From: Paenibacillus phyllosphaerae
Lineage (GTDB): Bacteria > Bacillota > Bacilli > Paenibacillales > Paenibacillaceae
Length of the DNA stretch: 64,000 bases
Assembly: GCF_014192105.1 (NCBI RefSeq)
Contig: NZ_JACHXK010000001.1
Span: 310,001-374,000, forward strand
Reading direction: 5' to 3'
The notes beneath the pieces were generated by a model. It was not told the origin of the DNA. It saw only the letters and a list, made by a program, of their open reading frames with translations, and made no database searches. The translations under genes and the position numbers were made by a program. Below, piece after piece: positions 52,114 to 61,313 of the stretch (within the stretch, counting starts at the first letter, position 1; each line of letters opens with the position of its first letter).

Positions 52114-53532
52114 CTACTCCTTCGCTTTGATGTACCCTTCCTTATCGACCGTCGCATTCAGCGAGAAGCCCGACAGTCGCGTTAACAGCTCCTGCGCGGC
52201 CGTTCCTTCCAGCGGCGCCGGCTGGGACTGCGCGGCCCGCATCGGGTGGAACTGCAGCTTGCAATTCCCGCTCTTCGTGCAGACGGCTTCGAGGACGCCG
52301 GTATCCTTCGTTTTCTCGGTCTTCGTCATATTAAAAATATAATTGCCCAAGCTGTATGCAATCCACTTGCCTTTATACGTTTCGAACCCTTGCAGCACGT
52401 GCGGATGGCTGCCGATGATAAGATCGGCGCCTGCGTCGATGAGCACCTTGCCGAGGTCCTTCTGATACGGCTCCGGCGTATCGGCCCGTTCAATCCCCCA
52501 GTGGATCATGACGATGACCAGATCCGCCTTCTCCTTCGCTTCCTTGATCGTCTTCACGGTGCGTGTAGAGTCGTACGCTTCCGCTACGCCGGGGTGATTC
52601 TCCGCAGCCTTCCATTCCCCTACCGGCAGCACCCGGGATACGCCGATGTAAGCGACCTTAATGCCCTTGGCCTCCAGGTAGATCGGCTCGAAAGCTTCCT
52701 TGTCGTCGCTGCCCCCTCCGATATTCGGGATACCCGCTTCGTCCAGATAGGTTATCGTATCGAGCAGCCCTTCCGTCCCTTGGTCGAGCGTATGATTGTT
52801 GGCGAGGCTGACCACATCGAATCCGGCCTCCTTCAGCGCTGGCAGCGACAGCGGCGAGCCTTTGAAGACGTACTGCTTATCCTCGGCCGGCGTACCGCGC
52901 GTCGTAATCGGATTCTCCAGATTCCCTGCCGTCAAATCGGCCCCCTGCAGGAATGCGAGCGACTTGGCGTACGGGAATGCATAGCCGTTCTTCAGCATCG
53001 TATCTTCGACTGAGCCTGCAAGCAGGATATCGCCGACGAAAGACAGCTTAATCGTCTCGCCTTCATCCGCGCTCCCTTCGCCGGCAGCGGGCGTTGCGTC
53101 CTCATCCGGCGGCGAGGCTTCTTCCTCTGAACTGCCCGGCTGTTCAGCAGGCTGTCCGCTAGGTACATCCGTCTTAGCGCCAGAGTCAGAGTCCGGCTCC
53201 GCTTCCCCGCCAGCTTCGGGCAAGGACACCTCCGTACCGGCATCCTCTTCCTGGCCGGTCTGCGGCTCTGCCTCGCCAGGCGGATTGTTATCCGGCTCAT
53301 CTTCCGCCGCGTCCGGTGTATCGGCTTGACCGTTATTCGTCGTTGCAGCCGAATTCCCGCCGCTCCCGGCTTCCTCGCGCGGAGGTCCTTGATCGCCGTT
53401 ATTCGTAAGTAATACGCCAATGAATACTCCGATTAAGACAAGCAGCGTCACGTTCACGATCAACAAGCGCCGCATTCGTTTTCTTCGTCGTTCTTTATTC
53501 AACTTCTGGGCTTCCGAGCGGGACATCGACAT
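52114..53532 (-). CDS. CapA-family protein (PGA_cap metallophosphatase domain), membrane-anchored
   Basis: The 472-residue protein has a basic N-terminus (NKERRRKRMRRLL), one membrane helix (about 24-44), an acidic Pro/Gly/Glu/Asp-rich linker (about 48-160) and a CapA domain. That domain shows LSFVGDILLAGSVED, FKGSPLSLPALKEAGFDVVSLANNHTLDQGTEGLLDTITYL and VIVMIHWGIERADTPEPYQKDLGKVLIDAGADLIIGSHPHVLQGFE. CapA-like proteins act in poly-gamma-glutamate or capsule synthesis, but many lie outside capBC operons, as here. It is cotranscribed with a GDPD gene. Confidence 0.9.
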   Translation of the reverse strand: MSMSRSEAQKLNKERRRKRMRRLLIVNVTLLVLIGVFIGVLLTNNGDQGPPREEAGSGGNSAATTNNGQADTPDAAEDEPDNNPPGEAEPQTGQEEDAGTEVSLPEAGGEAEPDSDSGAKTDVPSGQPAEQPGSSEEEASPPDEDATPAAGEGSADEGETIKLSFVGDILLAGSVEDTMLKNGYAFPYAKSLAFLQGADLTAGNLENPITTRGTPAEDKQYVFKGSPLSLPALKEAGFDVVSLANNHTLDQGTEGLLDTITYLDEAGIPNIGGGSDDKEAFEPIYLEAKGIKVAYIGVSRVLPVGEWKAAENHPGVAEAYDSTRTVKTIKEAKEKADLVIVMIHWGIERADTPEPYQKDLGKVLIDAGADLIIGSHPHVLQGFETYKGKWIAYSLGNYIFNMTKTEKTKDTGVLEAVCTKSGNCKLQFHPMRAAQSQPAPLEGTAAQELLTRLSGFSLNATVDKEGYIKAKE

Positions 53533-53617
53533 GATTCAAATCTCCTTAATGAGATGACATATTCTGCAAGCGTCCTCTTATTATACCAATTGTTTCTTTC
53601 CTTGCGATAAGAGGTTT

Positions 53618-54631
53618 TCAGGCAATATCCGTGATCTCATAGATTTGAACGCCGTCTCCCTCCCGGCTGCGAACCTTGCTCTGACGCTCCAAGTGCACCA
53701 GATGGGCCAGCGTCTCCGACATCGCAAACCGGAGATTATGCGCATTGCCTGCGATTCTAGCTCCGAACAACGTTTGGCACAGCGCAAAACCGTGCTGAGG
53801 ACGATCCTTCAGCAGTTCGAGAATGTAGGCAAGCCGGCGGTCATGGAACGCAAGCAGCGCATGTATGCGTCCTTGATAGTCGGCGAACGGTTCGCGGTGG
53901 CCAGGGAATGCAAGCTCCACCTCATAAGCCGCAAGCTCCTGAAGGGAACGGAGGAACGAAGCGAGCGGATCCTCCTCTTCACCCGGCACGAGCGAGATGT
54001 TCGGCGTAATGTCAGGCAGCACTTGATCCCCGCAGAGCATATGCTTGCGGTTGCCGTCATAGAAGCACAACTGGCCGAAGGCATGGCCCGGCGCATCGAT
54101 GGCCAGCCACGAGGAGCTGCCCATCTGCAGCGTATCGCCGGCTTGGATGAAGCTTACGTTCGGCATGGGGGACACCCGCGCGACGAAGCTCTCCAGATGG
54201 TCGCGAATATCGTCTTGCAGCTCCTCCGGCATGCCATGGAGCCGATAGAGACGGGTCAGATCGGCAGCAAAGCTTCGTTCTTCTCCCCACAGCCTGCGCG
54301 TATAGGCGTACGACGCTTCGCTCATATAGACCGGCGCGCCGGTCTGCTGCTGGAACCAGCCTGCCAGGCCGAAGTGATCCGGATGCTGATGCGTCAGGAC
54401 GATCGAATGGATACGTTCGAAGGCAATACGCTCCTGCCCCAGCACCTGCTTCCATACGTCCAGCGCTTGCTCCGTATGCAGGCCCGGGTCGACTAATGTG
54501 TAACCTTGCTCATCCTGCAACAAGTAGCTGTTCACCCACTTCAGCGAAAAAGGCAGCGGGATCCGCACCTGAAGAATCCCGCCCGGCCATTCGCGGGCTT
54601 GTCCTGTAACTACGTTCGCTGATTCCGTCAA
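53618..54631 (-). CDS. Metallo-beta-lactamase fold hydrolase
   Basis: The 337-residue protein has SYLLQDEQGYTLVDPGLHTEQ, the metal motif VLTHQHPDHFGLAGWFQQQTGAPVYMSEA (HxHxDH), WLAIDAPGHAFGQLCFYDGNRKHMLCGDQVLPDI and FPGHREPFADYQGRI. A C-terminal winged-helix-like region follows (about 255-337: LLKDRPQHGFALCQTLF, RFAMSETLAHLVHLERQSKV). This is the glyoxalase-II-like group with an added LACTB2-type tail. The substrate is unknown. It starts with TTG directly at the stop codon of the methyltransferase gene, with GGGAGG 9 bases upstream. Confidence 0.9.
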   Translation of the reverse strand: MTESANVVTGQAREWPGGILQVRIPLPFSLKWVNSYLLQDEQGYTLVDPGLHTEQALDVWKQVLGQERIAFERIHSIVLTHQHPDHFGLAGWFQQQTGAPVYMSEASYAYTRRLWGEERSFAADLTRLYRLHGMPEELQDDIRDHLESFVARVSPMPNVSFIQAGDTLQMGSSSWLAIDAPGHAFGQLCFYDGNRKHMLCGDQVLPDITPNISLVPGEEEDPLASFLRSLQELAAYEVELAFPGHREPFADYQGRIHALLAFHDRRLAYILELLKDRPQHGFALCQTLFGARIAGNAHNLRFAMSETLAHLVHLERQSKVRSREGDGVQIYEITDIA

Positions 54632-55378
54632 TTAGGACAACCTCCCGACCATGATCATCCGCATCGATTCCGAGGCGTCGTATGGGCTGCCGTTGTAATC
54701 GCCATAGACTCGGGTAAGCGTTAAGCCAGCCTCAGTCAATGATCGCTCGAACCAAGGCAGCGGGAAGAGGCGGACCCGTTCCTCGTAACGGCGTTTTGCT
54801 TCTTCGGGCAGGCCGATCTCGATCTGTTTGATCACCCAGCCGTCCACGACGGAACGCTTCTCGTCGATCTGCGTACCTGTCGCTTCATCGATACGATGCG
54901 AATGCGGGACCAGATGGCGCTCCACATAGACCGGATTCATGAAGTCGATCAAGAAGTGCCCGTCGGGCACAAGAACGCGGCGGATCTCGCGCAGCACCTG
55001 CACATTATCTTCCTCCTGCTCGAAATAGCCGAACGAGGTGAACAAATTGACCGTCGCCTGGAAAGAAGCTGACGCGAAAGGAAGCTTACGCATATCTCCT
55101 TGCACCAGCTCGACTTGACCTTGATCATTATTCGCCTTCGCTTCCTGCAGCAGTTCGGCAGACAGGTCAATGCCCGTCACCTTGTAGCCGAGCTCGGCCA
55201 AAGCCAATGCATGCCGGCCCATGCCGCAGCCGACATCGAGCACTTCGGCATCCTGGGGCAGCTCGAGCCACCCCGCCATCCGCTGCACTTCTTGCGCAGC
55301 CTGCTTCCAGTTGCGATGCCGGTACACAATCATATAATCAGAGCCGAAGCTCCTCTCAAACCATGCCATTCCTCTCAC
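54632..55378 (-). CDS. Class I SAM-dependent methyltransferase
   Basis: The 248-residue protein has motif I EVLDVGCGMGRHALALAELGYKVTGIDLSAELLQEAKAN, QVELVQGDMRKLPFASASFQATVNLFTSFGYFEQEEDN and LREIRRVLVPDGHFLIDFMNP. It is a small-molecule type methyltransferase. Its stop codon abuts the TTG start of the MBL-fold gene, so the two are translationally linked and may act in one pathway, which I cannot name. Confidence 0.9.
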   Translation of the reverse strand: MRGMAWFERSFGSDYMIVYRHRNWKQAAQEVQRMAGWLELPQDAEVLDVGCGMGRHALALAELGYKVTGIDLSAELLQEAKANNDQGQVELVQGDMRKLPFASASFQATVNLFTSFGYFEQEEDNVQVLREIRRVLVPDGHFLIDFMNPVYVERHLVPHSHRIDEATGTQIDEKRSVVDGWVIKQIEIGLPEEAKRRYEERVRLFPLPWFERSLTEAGLTLTRVYGDYNGSPYDASESMRMIMVGRLS

Positions 55379-55553
55379 TCCTTGACGCCCGATGAATAGA
55401 ACCTATACCTGTTATTGTACTTTACCTTCCTCGTATCTGGCAAAATTACGGAGGGTAAACAAGCATATTCGAGACTCCCTTGCAGCATACTAGCCAAACT
55501 GTGGTAAAAATGGCTGACGCGCACTTATTTCGCTATGAAGGAGGATGACAGCT

Positions 55554-56885
55554 ATGCTCAACCGGATCGAGACGATCATGGCGCAAGCCAAGGATCTGAA
55601 CACCCATCGCATTCAGAACAATACGATTACGATTGAGGTAGCTTATATTTCCTCGCTCTGCGATGAAAGTAAAGTGAGCGATTTTATCCTCGTGCCTTTC
55701 CTGAAGGACGAGCTCGAATTCCAAAAAAACATCAGCCTAAACCCCAATTTCATCGTGCTGACCGACACGGCAAAGTGGAGCGAAACGCTGCTTCGCGGCT
55801 TTGTTCTGGTCCAGCTGGAAGGAACGGTATATACCCTCGACGCCGCACGGGTCATCCGCAACGAGAACCCGCAAACCCAGGTGGAGACAGCCATCATGGG
55901 CTCGCAGGTGTCGCTCAGCGAAGACTTGATCGATTCGATCAACATCATCCGCAGCCGATACCCTTCTCCCGAGCTGGCGATCGAGGAGCGTACGGTCGGC
56001 AACTGTTCTCGTACGCGCGTCTCCATTATCTTCGACTCCCGTCGCGTCGATCCGAGCGTATTGACGGAGGTTAGGGACAAAATCATGAATCTGGAGGTCG
56101 ATTTCCTCCAGGCGCCGGGTCAATTGGAGCGTCTGATCTCAAGCCGCAAGCGCAGCTTATTCCCGACCATGATGATTACCGAGCGTCCGGACCGGGTAAC
56201 GAGCAGCCTTCAAGCCGGCAAGGTAATCCTCCTTGTGCAGGGCTCCGGTTTTGCGTTGATCCTCCCCGCAACGTTCTATGATTTCATGCACGCGGTAGAC
56301 GACGAGTATGATTCGTTCTGGATGACGCGCTTCCTCATAACGCTTCGTTATATAGGGGTTATTCTGACGATCTTGCTGCCATCGCTGTATATTGCCGTCG
56401 TCTCGTACAATCCGGAGCTGTTCCGCGTCCAGCTCGCTTTCTCGATCGCGGGCAGCCGTTCCGCCGTGCCCTATCCGTCCTTCATCGAAGTCATGATCAT
56501 GCTGTTCATGATCGAATCGCTGATCGAAGCCAGTGTTCGCTTGCCCAAATATATCGGTTCCACGGCAACGACGGTAGGCGGTCTGATCCTTGGTCAAGCA
56601 GCCCAGCAGGCGGGCTTGGTCAGCAGCATCATGATTATCGTTACGTCGGTCGTCGCGATCTCGAACTTCGTGGTGCCGGTCAATAACATGTCCACGGCGA
56701 TTCGGTTTCTCAAATATCCGCTCATCATCCCGGCTATTTTCTTCGGACTTGCCGGCGTCGCGGTAGGCATCTTCATCTATATCGTGTATTTGGCGGACCT
56801 CCGGAGCTTCGGCAAGCCGTATTTCCGCTTCATCGGTCCGACCAAAAGGCATTCCGGAGACATCGGGCAGGTGGATCAAGCGTGA
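55554..56885 (+). CDS. Spore germination receptor subunit A (GerA/GerKA family)
   Basis: The protein has a soluble N-terminal domain (1-230) and about five membrane helices. Family marks are GFVLVQLEGT, ETAIMGSQVSLSEDLIDSINIIRSRYPSPEL, ILVQGSGFALILPATFYDFMHAVDDEYDSFWMTRFLITLRYIGVILTILLPSLYIAV and PFIEVMIMLFMIESLIEASVRLPKYIGSTATTVGGLILGQAAQQAGLVSS (here PYPSFIEV). It forms a germinant receptor with the next two gene products in the spore inner membrane. I chose the ATG at 55554 with GGAGG 9 bases upstream (443 residues, slightly shorter than usual at the N-terminus). It overlaps the next gene by 4 bases. Confidence 0.93.
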   Translation: MLNRIETIMAQAKDLNTHRIQNNTITIEVAYISSLCDESKVSDFILVPFLKDELEFQKNISLNPNFIVLTDTAKWSETLLRGFVLVQLEGTVYTLDAARVIRNENPQTQVETAIMGSQVSLSEDLIDSINIIRSRYPSPELAIEERTVGNCSRTRVSIIFDSRRVDPSVLTEVRDKIMNLEVDFLQAPGQLERLISSRKRSLFPTMMITERPDRVTSSLQAGKVILLVQGSGFALILPATFYDFMHAVDDEYDSFWMTRFLITLRYIGVILTILLPSLYIAVVSYNPELFRVQLAFSIAGSRSAVPYPSFIEVMIMLFMIESLIEASVRLPKYIGSTATTVGGLILGQAAQQAGLVSSIMIIVTSVVAISNFVVPVNNMSTAIRFLKYPLIIPAIFFGLAGVAVGIFIYIVYLADLRSFGKPYFRFIGPTKRHSGDIGQVDQA

Positions 56886-57982
56886 GCCGTTACTTCTACT
56901 ATCACATCGTGTTGGTCAGCCTGCTTAATCTCATGCTGTTCGTGCCGCACATCTTGATTCGCTACCGCTACCAAGGAGCCGTCACTTCCATGGCGCTGGC
57001 CGTCGTCATCGGCACGGCAATGACGTTCATGTATACCTATATCATGGGCAAATTCCCCGGGCTTGGCATGCCCGAGATTCTAGACAAGTTTCTGCCCAAA
57101 ATGGTTGTTAAGCCGATCATGGTGTTCATGGCGGCCATGTGGATCATCGGACCTTCGATTGCCCTCGTCTCGTATGCGGTGTTGATCAACCGGTTCATTA
57201 ACCCGGATACGAGTCCGGTTATGGTGCTGATTCTGCTGAGCGGGGTCTGTATCTATGCGGCCACCCGCTCGACGTTAACGCTCGCGTTCCTCGTGGAGAT
57301 GGGCATGCTCATCAACTTCCCGATCATTCTCTTCATTCTGCTGAAGGCGGTGCGGAGCGATGCCATCAACTGGGACGCCATTCGAACCGTCGCCAACTAT
57401 TGGACGCAAATGCCCAATCTGCAATCGGTCGGGGCCGCCAGCTATATCTTCACTGGCTATGTCAGCTTTGCCATCTATAACCGCCTTATGCCGCCCAATA
57501 TCCGTATTCGGCATAGGTGGATCATTCCGATCAGCGGAAGCGCGATTCTGCTGCTGACCTTCTTCGTGCCGATCGGTTTTCACGGGACGGAAGCCGTCGA
57601 GAATTACCTGTACGTCTGGAGCGTGACCGCGGATTCGCTGATGATGAACTATGGGTTTATCGAGCGCGTCATCTTCATGTTCTTGATCATGTACTTGAAT
57701 TTGACGCTCATCTACACGGCTTCGGGCTGGCATCAAGCCATTGAGTTCCTGAAGGCCCTCTCGAACTCCTACAAGCCGTCCGTCGATGATGTGCCGATGA
57801 AACGCAACGGGTTTATCTATAGCACGGTTATCGCCTTGTTAACCGTCATCTACCTCTATTACGTGAATGAAAAAACGACCTTCGCCATCTCGGGCTATTG
57901 GCTCAGCTTCCGGATGTTTATCGAGATCGGCACCGTCGTGACCATGTTTATATTTGCGAGGAAAGGAACGAATTCCTCATGA
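56882..57982 (+). CDS. Spore germination receptor subunit B (GerB family, APC transporter fold)
   Basis: The 366-residue protein has about ten membrane helices. Segments HILIRYRYQGAVTSMALAVVIGTAMTFMYTYIMGKFPGLGMPEILDKFLPKMVVKPIMV and the following helices match GerAB/GerKB-type spore-germination permease-like proteins (Spore_permease family). It is thought to hold the germinant-binding site. Overlaps of 4 bases with both gerA-like and gerC-like genes (ATGA) show one operon. It starts GTG at 56882. Confidence 0.92.
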   Translation: MSRYFYYHIVLVSLLNLMLFVPHILIRYRYQGAVTSMALAVVIGTAMTFMYTYIMGKFPGLGMPEILDKFLPKMVVKPIMVFMAAMWIIGPSIALVSYAVLINRFINPDTSPVMVLILLSGVCIYAATRSTLTLAFLVEMGMLINFPIILFILLKAVRSDAINWDAIRTVANYWTQMPNLQSVGAASYIFTGYVSFAIYNRLMPPNIRIRHRWIIPISGSAILLLTFFVPIGFHGTEAVENYLYVWSVTADSLMMNYGFIERVIFMFLIMYLNLTLIYTASGWHQAIEFLKALSNSYKPSVDDVPMKRNGFIYSTVIALLTVIYLYYVNEKTTFAISGYWLSFRMFIEIGTVVTMFIFARKGTNSS

Positions 57983-59082
57983 GGCTCAAAGGGGCGGCTG
58001 TCGTATTGTCCTTGCTGTTAATGAGTACGGCGCTATCCGGGTGCGGATTCAAGGATATCGACAAACGGTTCTTCGTCGTGGCCATGGGCATTGACCTGCC
58101 GGATGAAGGGAAGGGATTCAAGGTGACGCTCCGCCTCGCCGTACCTTCGCCGAAGACCGAGCCAGGATCGGCCATGTCCCAGATCGAGACCATCCAATCG
58201 CAGACGATTGCCGAAGCGGTTCGGCTCGCCAAGTCCCATGTGGACAAGGAACTGGATTTTGGCCATTGCAAAATATTCGTGCTGGGCGAGAAGCTGATCA
58301 AGCAAGGGTACAACGACGTGCTCGAATGGGTAACCAGACGACGGGACGTCCAGTCCGTATCTTATTTTGCAATCGGCAGGCCGGATGCGGCTACGATCGT
58401 GAAGGTCCAACCGCCAACGGAACGTTATCCGGGGAACGCGTTGTTCCTGGCCTTCGGCACGGACGGAACCGAATCGTCCTATTCGATGACCGCCTATGCG
58501 TTCGATTTCGGACGTCGCGCCGAAGAACAGGGCTTGGATCCCGTCCTGCCGCTCATCCGCAAAGAGAAGGCGATGGAGAACTACTACATCACCCGGATCG
58601 CGCTGCTCGACAAGTCCAAGATGGTCATGCTCCTCACGCCGCAGGAGACCCAATTATACAATCAAATTGCGAACCACTTCGGCAAATCGACGGTCCGATC
58701 CAAGGTCGACAATAACAATATGGTGATCGCGGCGAACTCCGTCCGTTCCCATTATGACATCGTCAGCGGGGAGAACGGGACGCATACGCTGCGGCTGAAA
58801 CTGCGGGTAAGCGGAATTATTGAGGAAGCTCCGCCAGGCGTCTACGATCAGGACTGGGGCAAACTTGAAGCAGGGTTCAGCGAACAGACCGCGGCTGAGA
58901 TCAAAACGATGCTGGAGAAAATCCAGAAGGCCGGCGTCGATCCGTTCGGCTTCGGCCTGCGCTATCGGGCTACCCATGCGGGCAGTCCGAAGACGTGGGA
59001 AGCATGGCAGCAAATTTACCCGGAGCTTCAATTCGATATCCGGGTGAAGATTCATATTGAAGGAACGGGGCTTGTCCGGTAA
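57979..59082 (+). CDS. Spore germination receptor lipoprotein subunit C (Ger(x)C family)
   Basis: The 367-residue lipoprotein has signal MRLKGAAVVLSLLLMSTALSGC with the lipobox LSGC, then FKDIDKRFFVVAMGIDLPDEGKGFKVTLRLAVPSP, a diagnostic Ger(x)C start. Later come DFGHCKIFVLGEKLIKQGYNDVLEWVTRRRDVQSVSYFAIGRPDA and a C-terminal GerAC-type domain. It completes the A-B-C receptor set. The start at 57979 overlaps the gerB-like stop by 4 bases; a frame upstream to 57898 is not used. Confidence 0.93.
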   Translation: MRLKGAAVVLSLLLMSTALSGCGFKDIDKRFFVVAMGIDLPDEGKGFKVTLRLAVPSPKTEPGSAMSQIETIQSQTIAEAVRLAKSHVDKELDFGHCKIFVLGEKLIKQGYNDVLEWVTRRRDVQSVSYFAIGRPDAATIVKVQPPTERYPGNALFLAFGTDGTESSYSMTAYAFDFGRRAEEQGLDPVLPLIRKEKAMENYYITRIALLDKSKMVMLLTPQETQLYNQIANHFGKSTVRSKVDNNNMVIAANSVRSHYDIVSGENGTHTLRLKLRVSGIIEEAPPGVYDQDWGKLEAGFSEQTAAEIKTMLEKIQKAGVDPFGFGLRYRATHAGSPKTWEAWQQIYPELQFDIRVKIHIEGTGLVR

Positions 59083-59121
59083 TCGGATGGTTGAGGTTGA
59101 GGTCACAATGGATCGTCATAT

Positions 59122-59156
59122 AAAAAAAGCGGGAGCCGCAAATGCGCACTCCCGCT
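59122..59156 (-). terminator. Terminator of the idi-2 gene, shared with ger operon
   Basis: On the minus strand AGCGGGAG pairs with CTCCCGCT, then TTTTTTT. It lies 70 bp after the idi-2 stop and 40 bp after the ger operon. Confidence 0.88.
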
Positions 59157-59225
59157 TGTGTCGTTAGGGATGGAACGCCACCGCCGCCTAGGCCGCTCGT
59201 GGACTGTTTCATCTTGAAGGTAAGC

Positions 59226-60293
59226 TTATCGCGTGTACAGCATATCGCCGCGCTGAAGCTCTTCGATGCTTGCCGCGCCAACGCCGAACATCGCGGTCCG
59301 CAGTTCGAATTCGATGCGCGCCAGCTGCTGATGCAGCTCTTCGCTGCGAAGCTCGCCGCTGGTGGCTCCCCGCAGCAGACTGCGCCCGAACCCTGCCAGA
59401 TCCGCGCCAAGCGCCAATGCTTTGGCCGCTTCCACGCCGCTCACCAGCCCTCCCGATGCAATCACGCACATCTGAGGCAATTGGGATCGTACTTCTCGCA
59501 CGCTATCGGCAGTCGGTATGCCCCAGTCCGCGAACGCCTCGGCTGCTGCAGCGCGCAGCGGGTCGCGAAGGCGATACTTCTCGACCTGACTCCAGGAGGT
59601 GCCGCCCGCGCCGGCTACATCGACGAAAGATACGCCTGCATCGGCAAGACGCGCGGCCGTGCGGCCATCGATCCCCCATCCGACCTCTTTCACGCCGATC
59701 GGCACCTCCGATAATCGGCATACCTCTTCGATCCGGCTGAGCAGGCCGCGGAAGTTCGTGTCCCCTTCCGGCTGGAATACTTCCTGCATGCTGTTCAGAT
59801 GGAGCACGAGCGCATCCGCTTCTGCCAGCTCGACCGCACGGCGGCATTGATCGATCCCATACCCGTAATTGAGCTGCACCGCGCCCAAATTGGCAATGAC
59901 CGGCACGGTTGGCGCTGCGCCGCGGACGCGGAAGGTATCGGCCAGCTGCTCGTCTTCCACGGCCGCGCGCATCGAACCGAGACCGATCGCCCAGCCCCTA
60001 GCTTCGGCCGCTTCGGCCAGACGCAAATTGATCGCACCGGCTTCCGCCGTCCCTCCGGTCATCGAGCTGATGAGCAGCGGCAGCGGCAGTTGATGGCCAA
60101 GGAAGCTGATACTTGTATCAATTTGAGCAAAATCAATCTCCGGCAGCGCAGCATGCCGGAATCGGTAACGATCGAAGCCGCTGCCCGAGATGGTGCTCTG
60201 CACATCCTCCTCAAGGCAAATCCGAATATGCTCGCCCTTACGTCTTGCCGTCTGGTTATGGCTCTGAGCTGCGTGCGAGTTACTATCCGTCAT
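59226..60293 (-). CDS. fni: Type 2 isopentenyl-diphosphate delta-isomerase
   Basis: The 355-residue FMN enzyme interconverts isopentenyl and dimethylallyl diphosphate. Marks are RRKGEHIRICLEEDVQS (start), LISSMTGGTAEAGAINLRLAEAAEARGWAIGLGSMRAAVED, ALVLHLNSMQEVFQPEGDTNFRG, GVKEVGWGIDGRTAARLADAGVSFVDVAGAGGTSW and VIASGGLVSGVEAAKALALGADLAGFGRSLL. I chose the ATG at 60293 (GGGGGGAG at 6 bases); an upstream ATG exists at 60317. It is a single gene divergent from nagBA. Confidence 0.95.
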   Translation of the reverse strand: MTDSNSHAAQSHNQTARRKGEHIRICLEEDVQSTISGSGFDRYRFRHAALPEIDFAQIDTSISFLGHQLPLPLLISSMTGGTAEAGAINLRLAEAAEARGWAIGLGSMRAAVEDEQLADTFRVRGAAPTVPVIANLGAVQLNYGYGIDQCRRAVELAEADALVLHLNSMQEVFQPEGDTNFRGLLSRIEEVCRLSEVPIGVKEVGWGIDGRTAARLADAGVSFVDVAGAGGTSWSQVEKYRLRDPLRAAAAEAFADWGIPTADSVREVRSQLPQMCVIASGGLVSGVEAAKALALGADLAGFGRSLLRGATSGELRSEELHQQLARIEFELRTAMFGVGAASIEELQRGDMLYTR

Positions 60294-60440
60294 CCAGACT
60301 CCCCCCGTACATGTCACTTTGGCATTTCTTTCACGTTAAACCTGCATTCTTACTATCATGACATAATTTTCACCTGCTAGGCAAGCATAAGAAACGGCTA
60401 GTGCGGTGGAGCTTTTCGCATGGACTTAACATTAATTTAC

Positions 60441-60483
60441 AATGATTTAAACAATCATTTTTATGATACTAACAATCATTTTT
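60441..60483 (+). promoter_or_regulatory. Repeated operator-like motif upstream of nagBA
   Basis: AACAATCATTTTT occurs twice (60450-60462 and 60471-60483), 21 bp apart, that is two helical turns. AATGATT-taaac-AATCATT (60441-60459) is an inverted repeat. ATGAT (60463-60467) with the second AATCATT makes another. This suggests a cooperative repressor site, perhaps for the nearby DeoR-family protein. The 296-bp gap is otherwise AT-rich with no clear promoter. Confidence 0.55.
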
Positions 60484-60589
60484 GTTGTCATTTATCGCGA
60501 CATATCTTAAAATGAGACTAACCGAATATTTCATTTTAATGATCGTTTCACGCAACTAATATCCGAATCCGACTCAGGAGGAATTGTAT

Positions 60590-61312
60590 ATGATCATCCG
60601 AATTTTCAACACGCGCGAGGAGCTCGACCGATACGCCGCCCAATTCTATATCGACACGATTGCGGCCAAGCCGAATGCCACGCTCGGCCTTGCTACCGGC
60701 TCGACACCGATCGGCATTTATGAAAAAATAGTAGAACGCTACAAGAGCGGGGACGTGACGTTTGTGAACGTAACGACGTTTAACCTCGATGAGTATGTCG
60801 GTCTGCCGCCCGAGAATGAGCAGAGCTACGCTTACTTCATGAAGCATCACCTCTTCGGGCATATCGACATCCGCCAGGACCGCACCTACCTTCCGAACGG
60901 GATGGCGGCGGATCCTGCGGCGCAATGCGCGCATTACGACGAGATGCTCGCTGCCCAGCCTGTCGATGTCCAGCTGCTCGGCCTTGGCCACAATGGCCAT
61001 ATCGGGTTTAACGAGCCGGACGCGGAGCTGCATGGTGGTACCCATGTCGTGCAATTGAAGCAGGAGACGCTTGAAGCGAACGCGCGTTTCTTCAGCTCCA
61101 TGGACGAAGTGCCGAAGCAGGCGATCACGATGGGCGTCGGTTCGATTCTGAAGGCGAAAACCATTCTGCTCGTCGTCAAAGGCGCGGACAAAGCCGACAT
61201 CGTGAAGCGTGCCCTGCAAGGTCCGATTACGACCGAATGCCCAGCGTCGCTGCTTCAGACGCACGCGAACGTCATTGTCCTGCTGGATCAAGAAGCAGGG
61301 AGGAATTTATAA
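60590..61312 (+). CDS. nagB: Glucosamine-6-phosphate deaminase
   Basis: The 240-residue protein has LGLATGSTPIGIYEKIVERYKSGDVTFVNVTTFNLDEYVGLP (catalytic Asp), AQPVDVQLLGLGHNGHIGFNEPDAELHGGTHVV and ITMGVGSILKAKTILLVVKGADKADIVKRALQGPITTECPASLLQTH. It converts glucosamine 6-phosphate to fructose 6-phosphate and ammonia. AGGAGG lies 8 bases before the ATG at 60590. It is coupled to nagA, whose start follows the stop by one base. Confidence 0.97.
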   Translation: MIIRIFNTREELDRYAAQFYIDTIAAKPNATLGLATGSTPIGIYEKIVERYKSGDVTFVNVTTFNLDEYVGLPPENEQSYAYFMKHHLFGHIDIRQDRTYLPNGMAADPAAQCAHYDEMLAAQPVDVQLLGLGHNGHIGFNEPDAELHGGTHVVQLKQETLEANARFFSSMDEVPKQAITMGVGSILKAKTILLVVKGADKADIVKRALQGPITTECPASLLQTHANVIVLLDQEAGRNL

Positions 61313-61313
61313 C

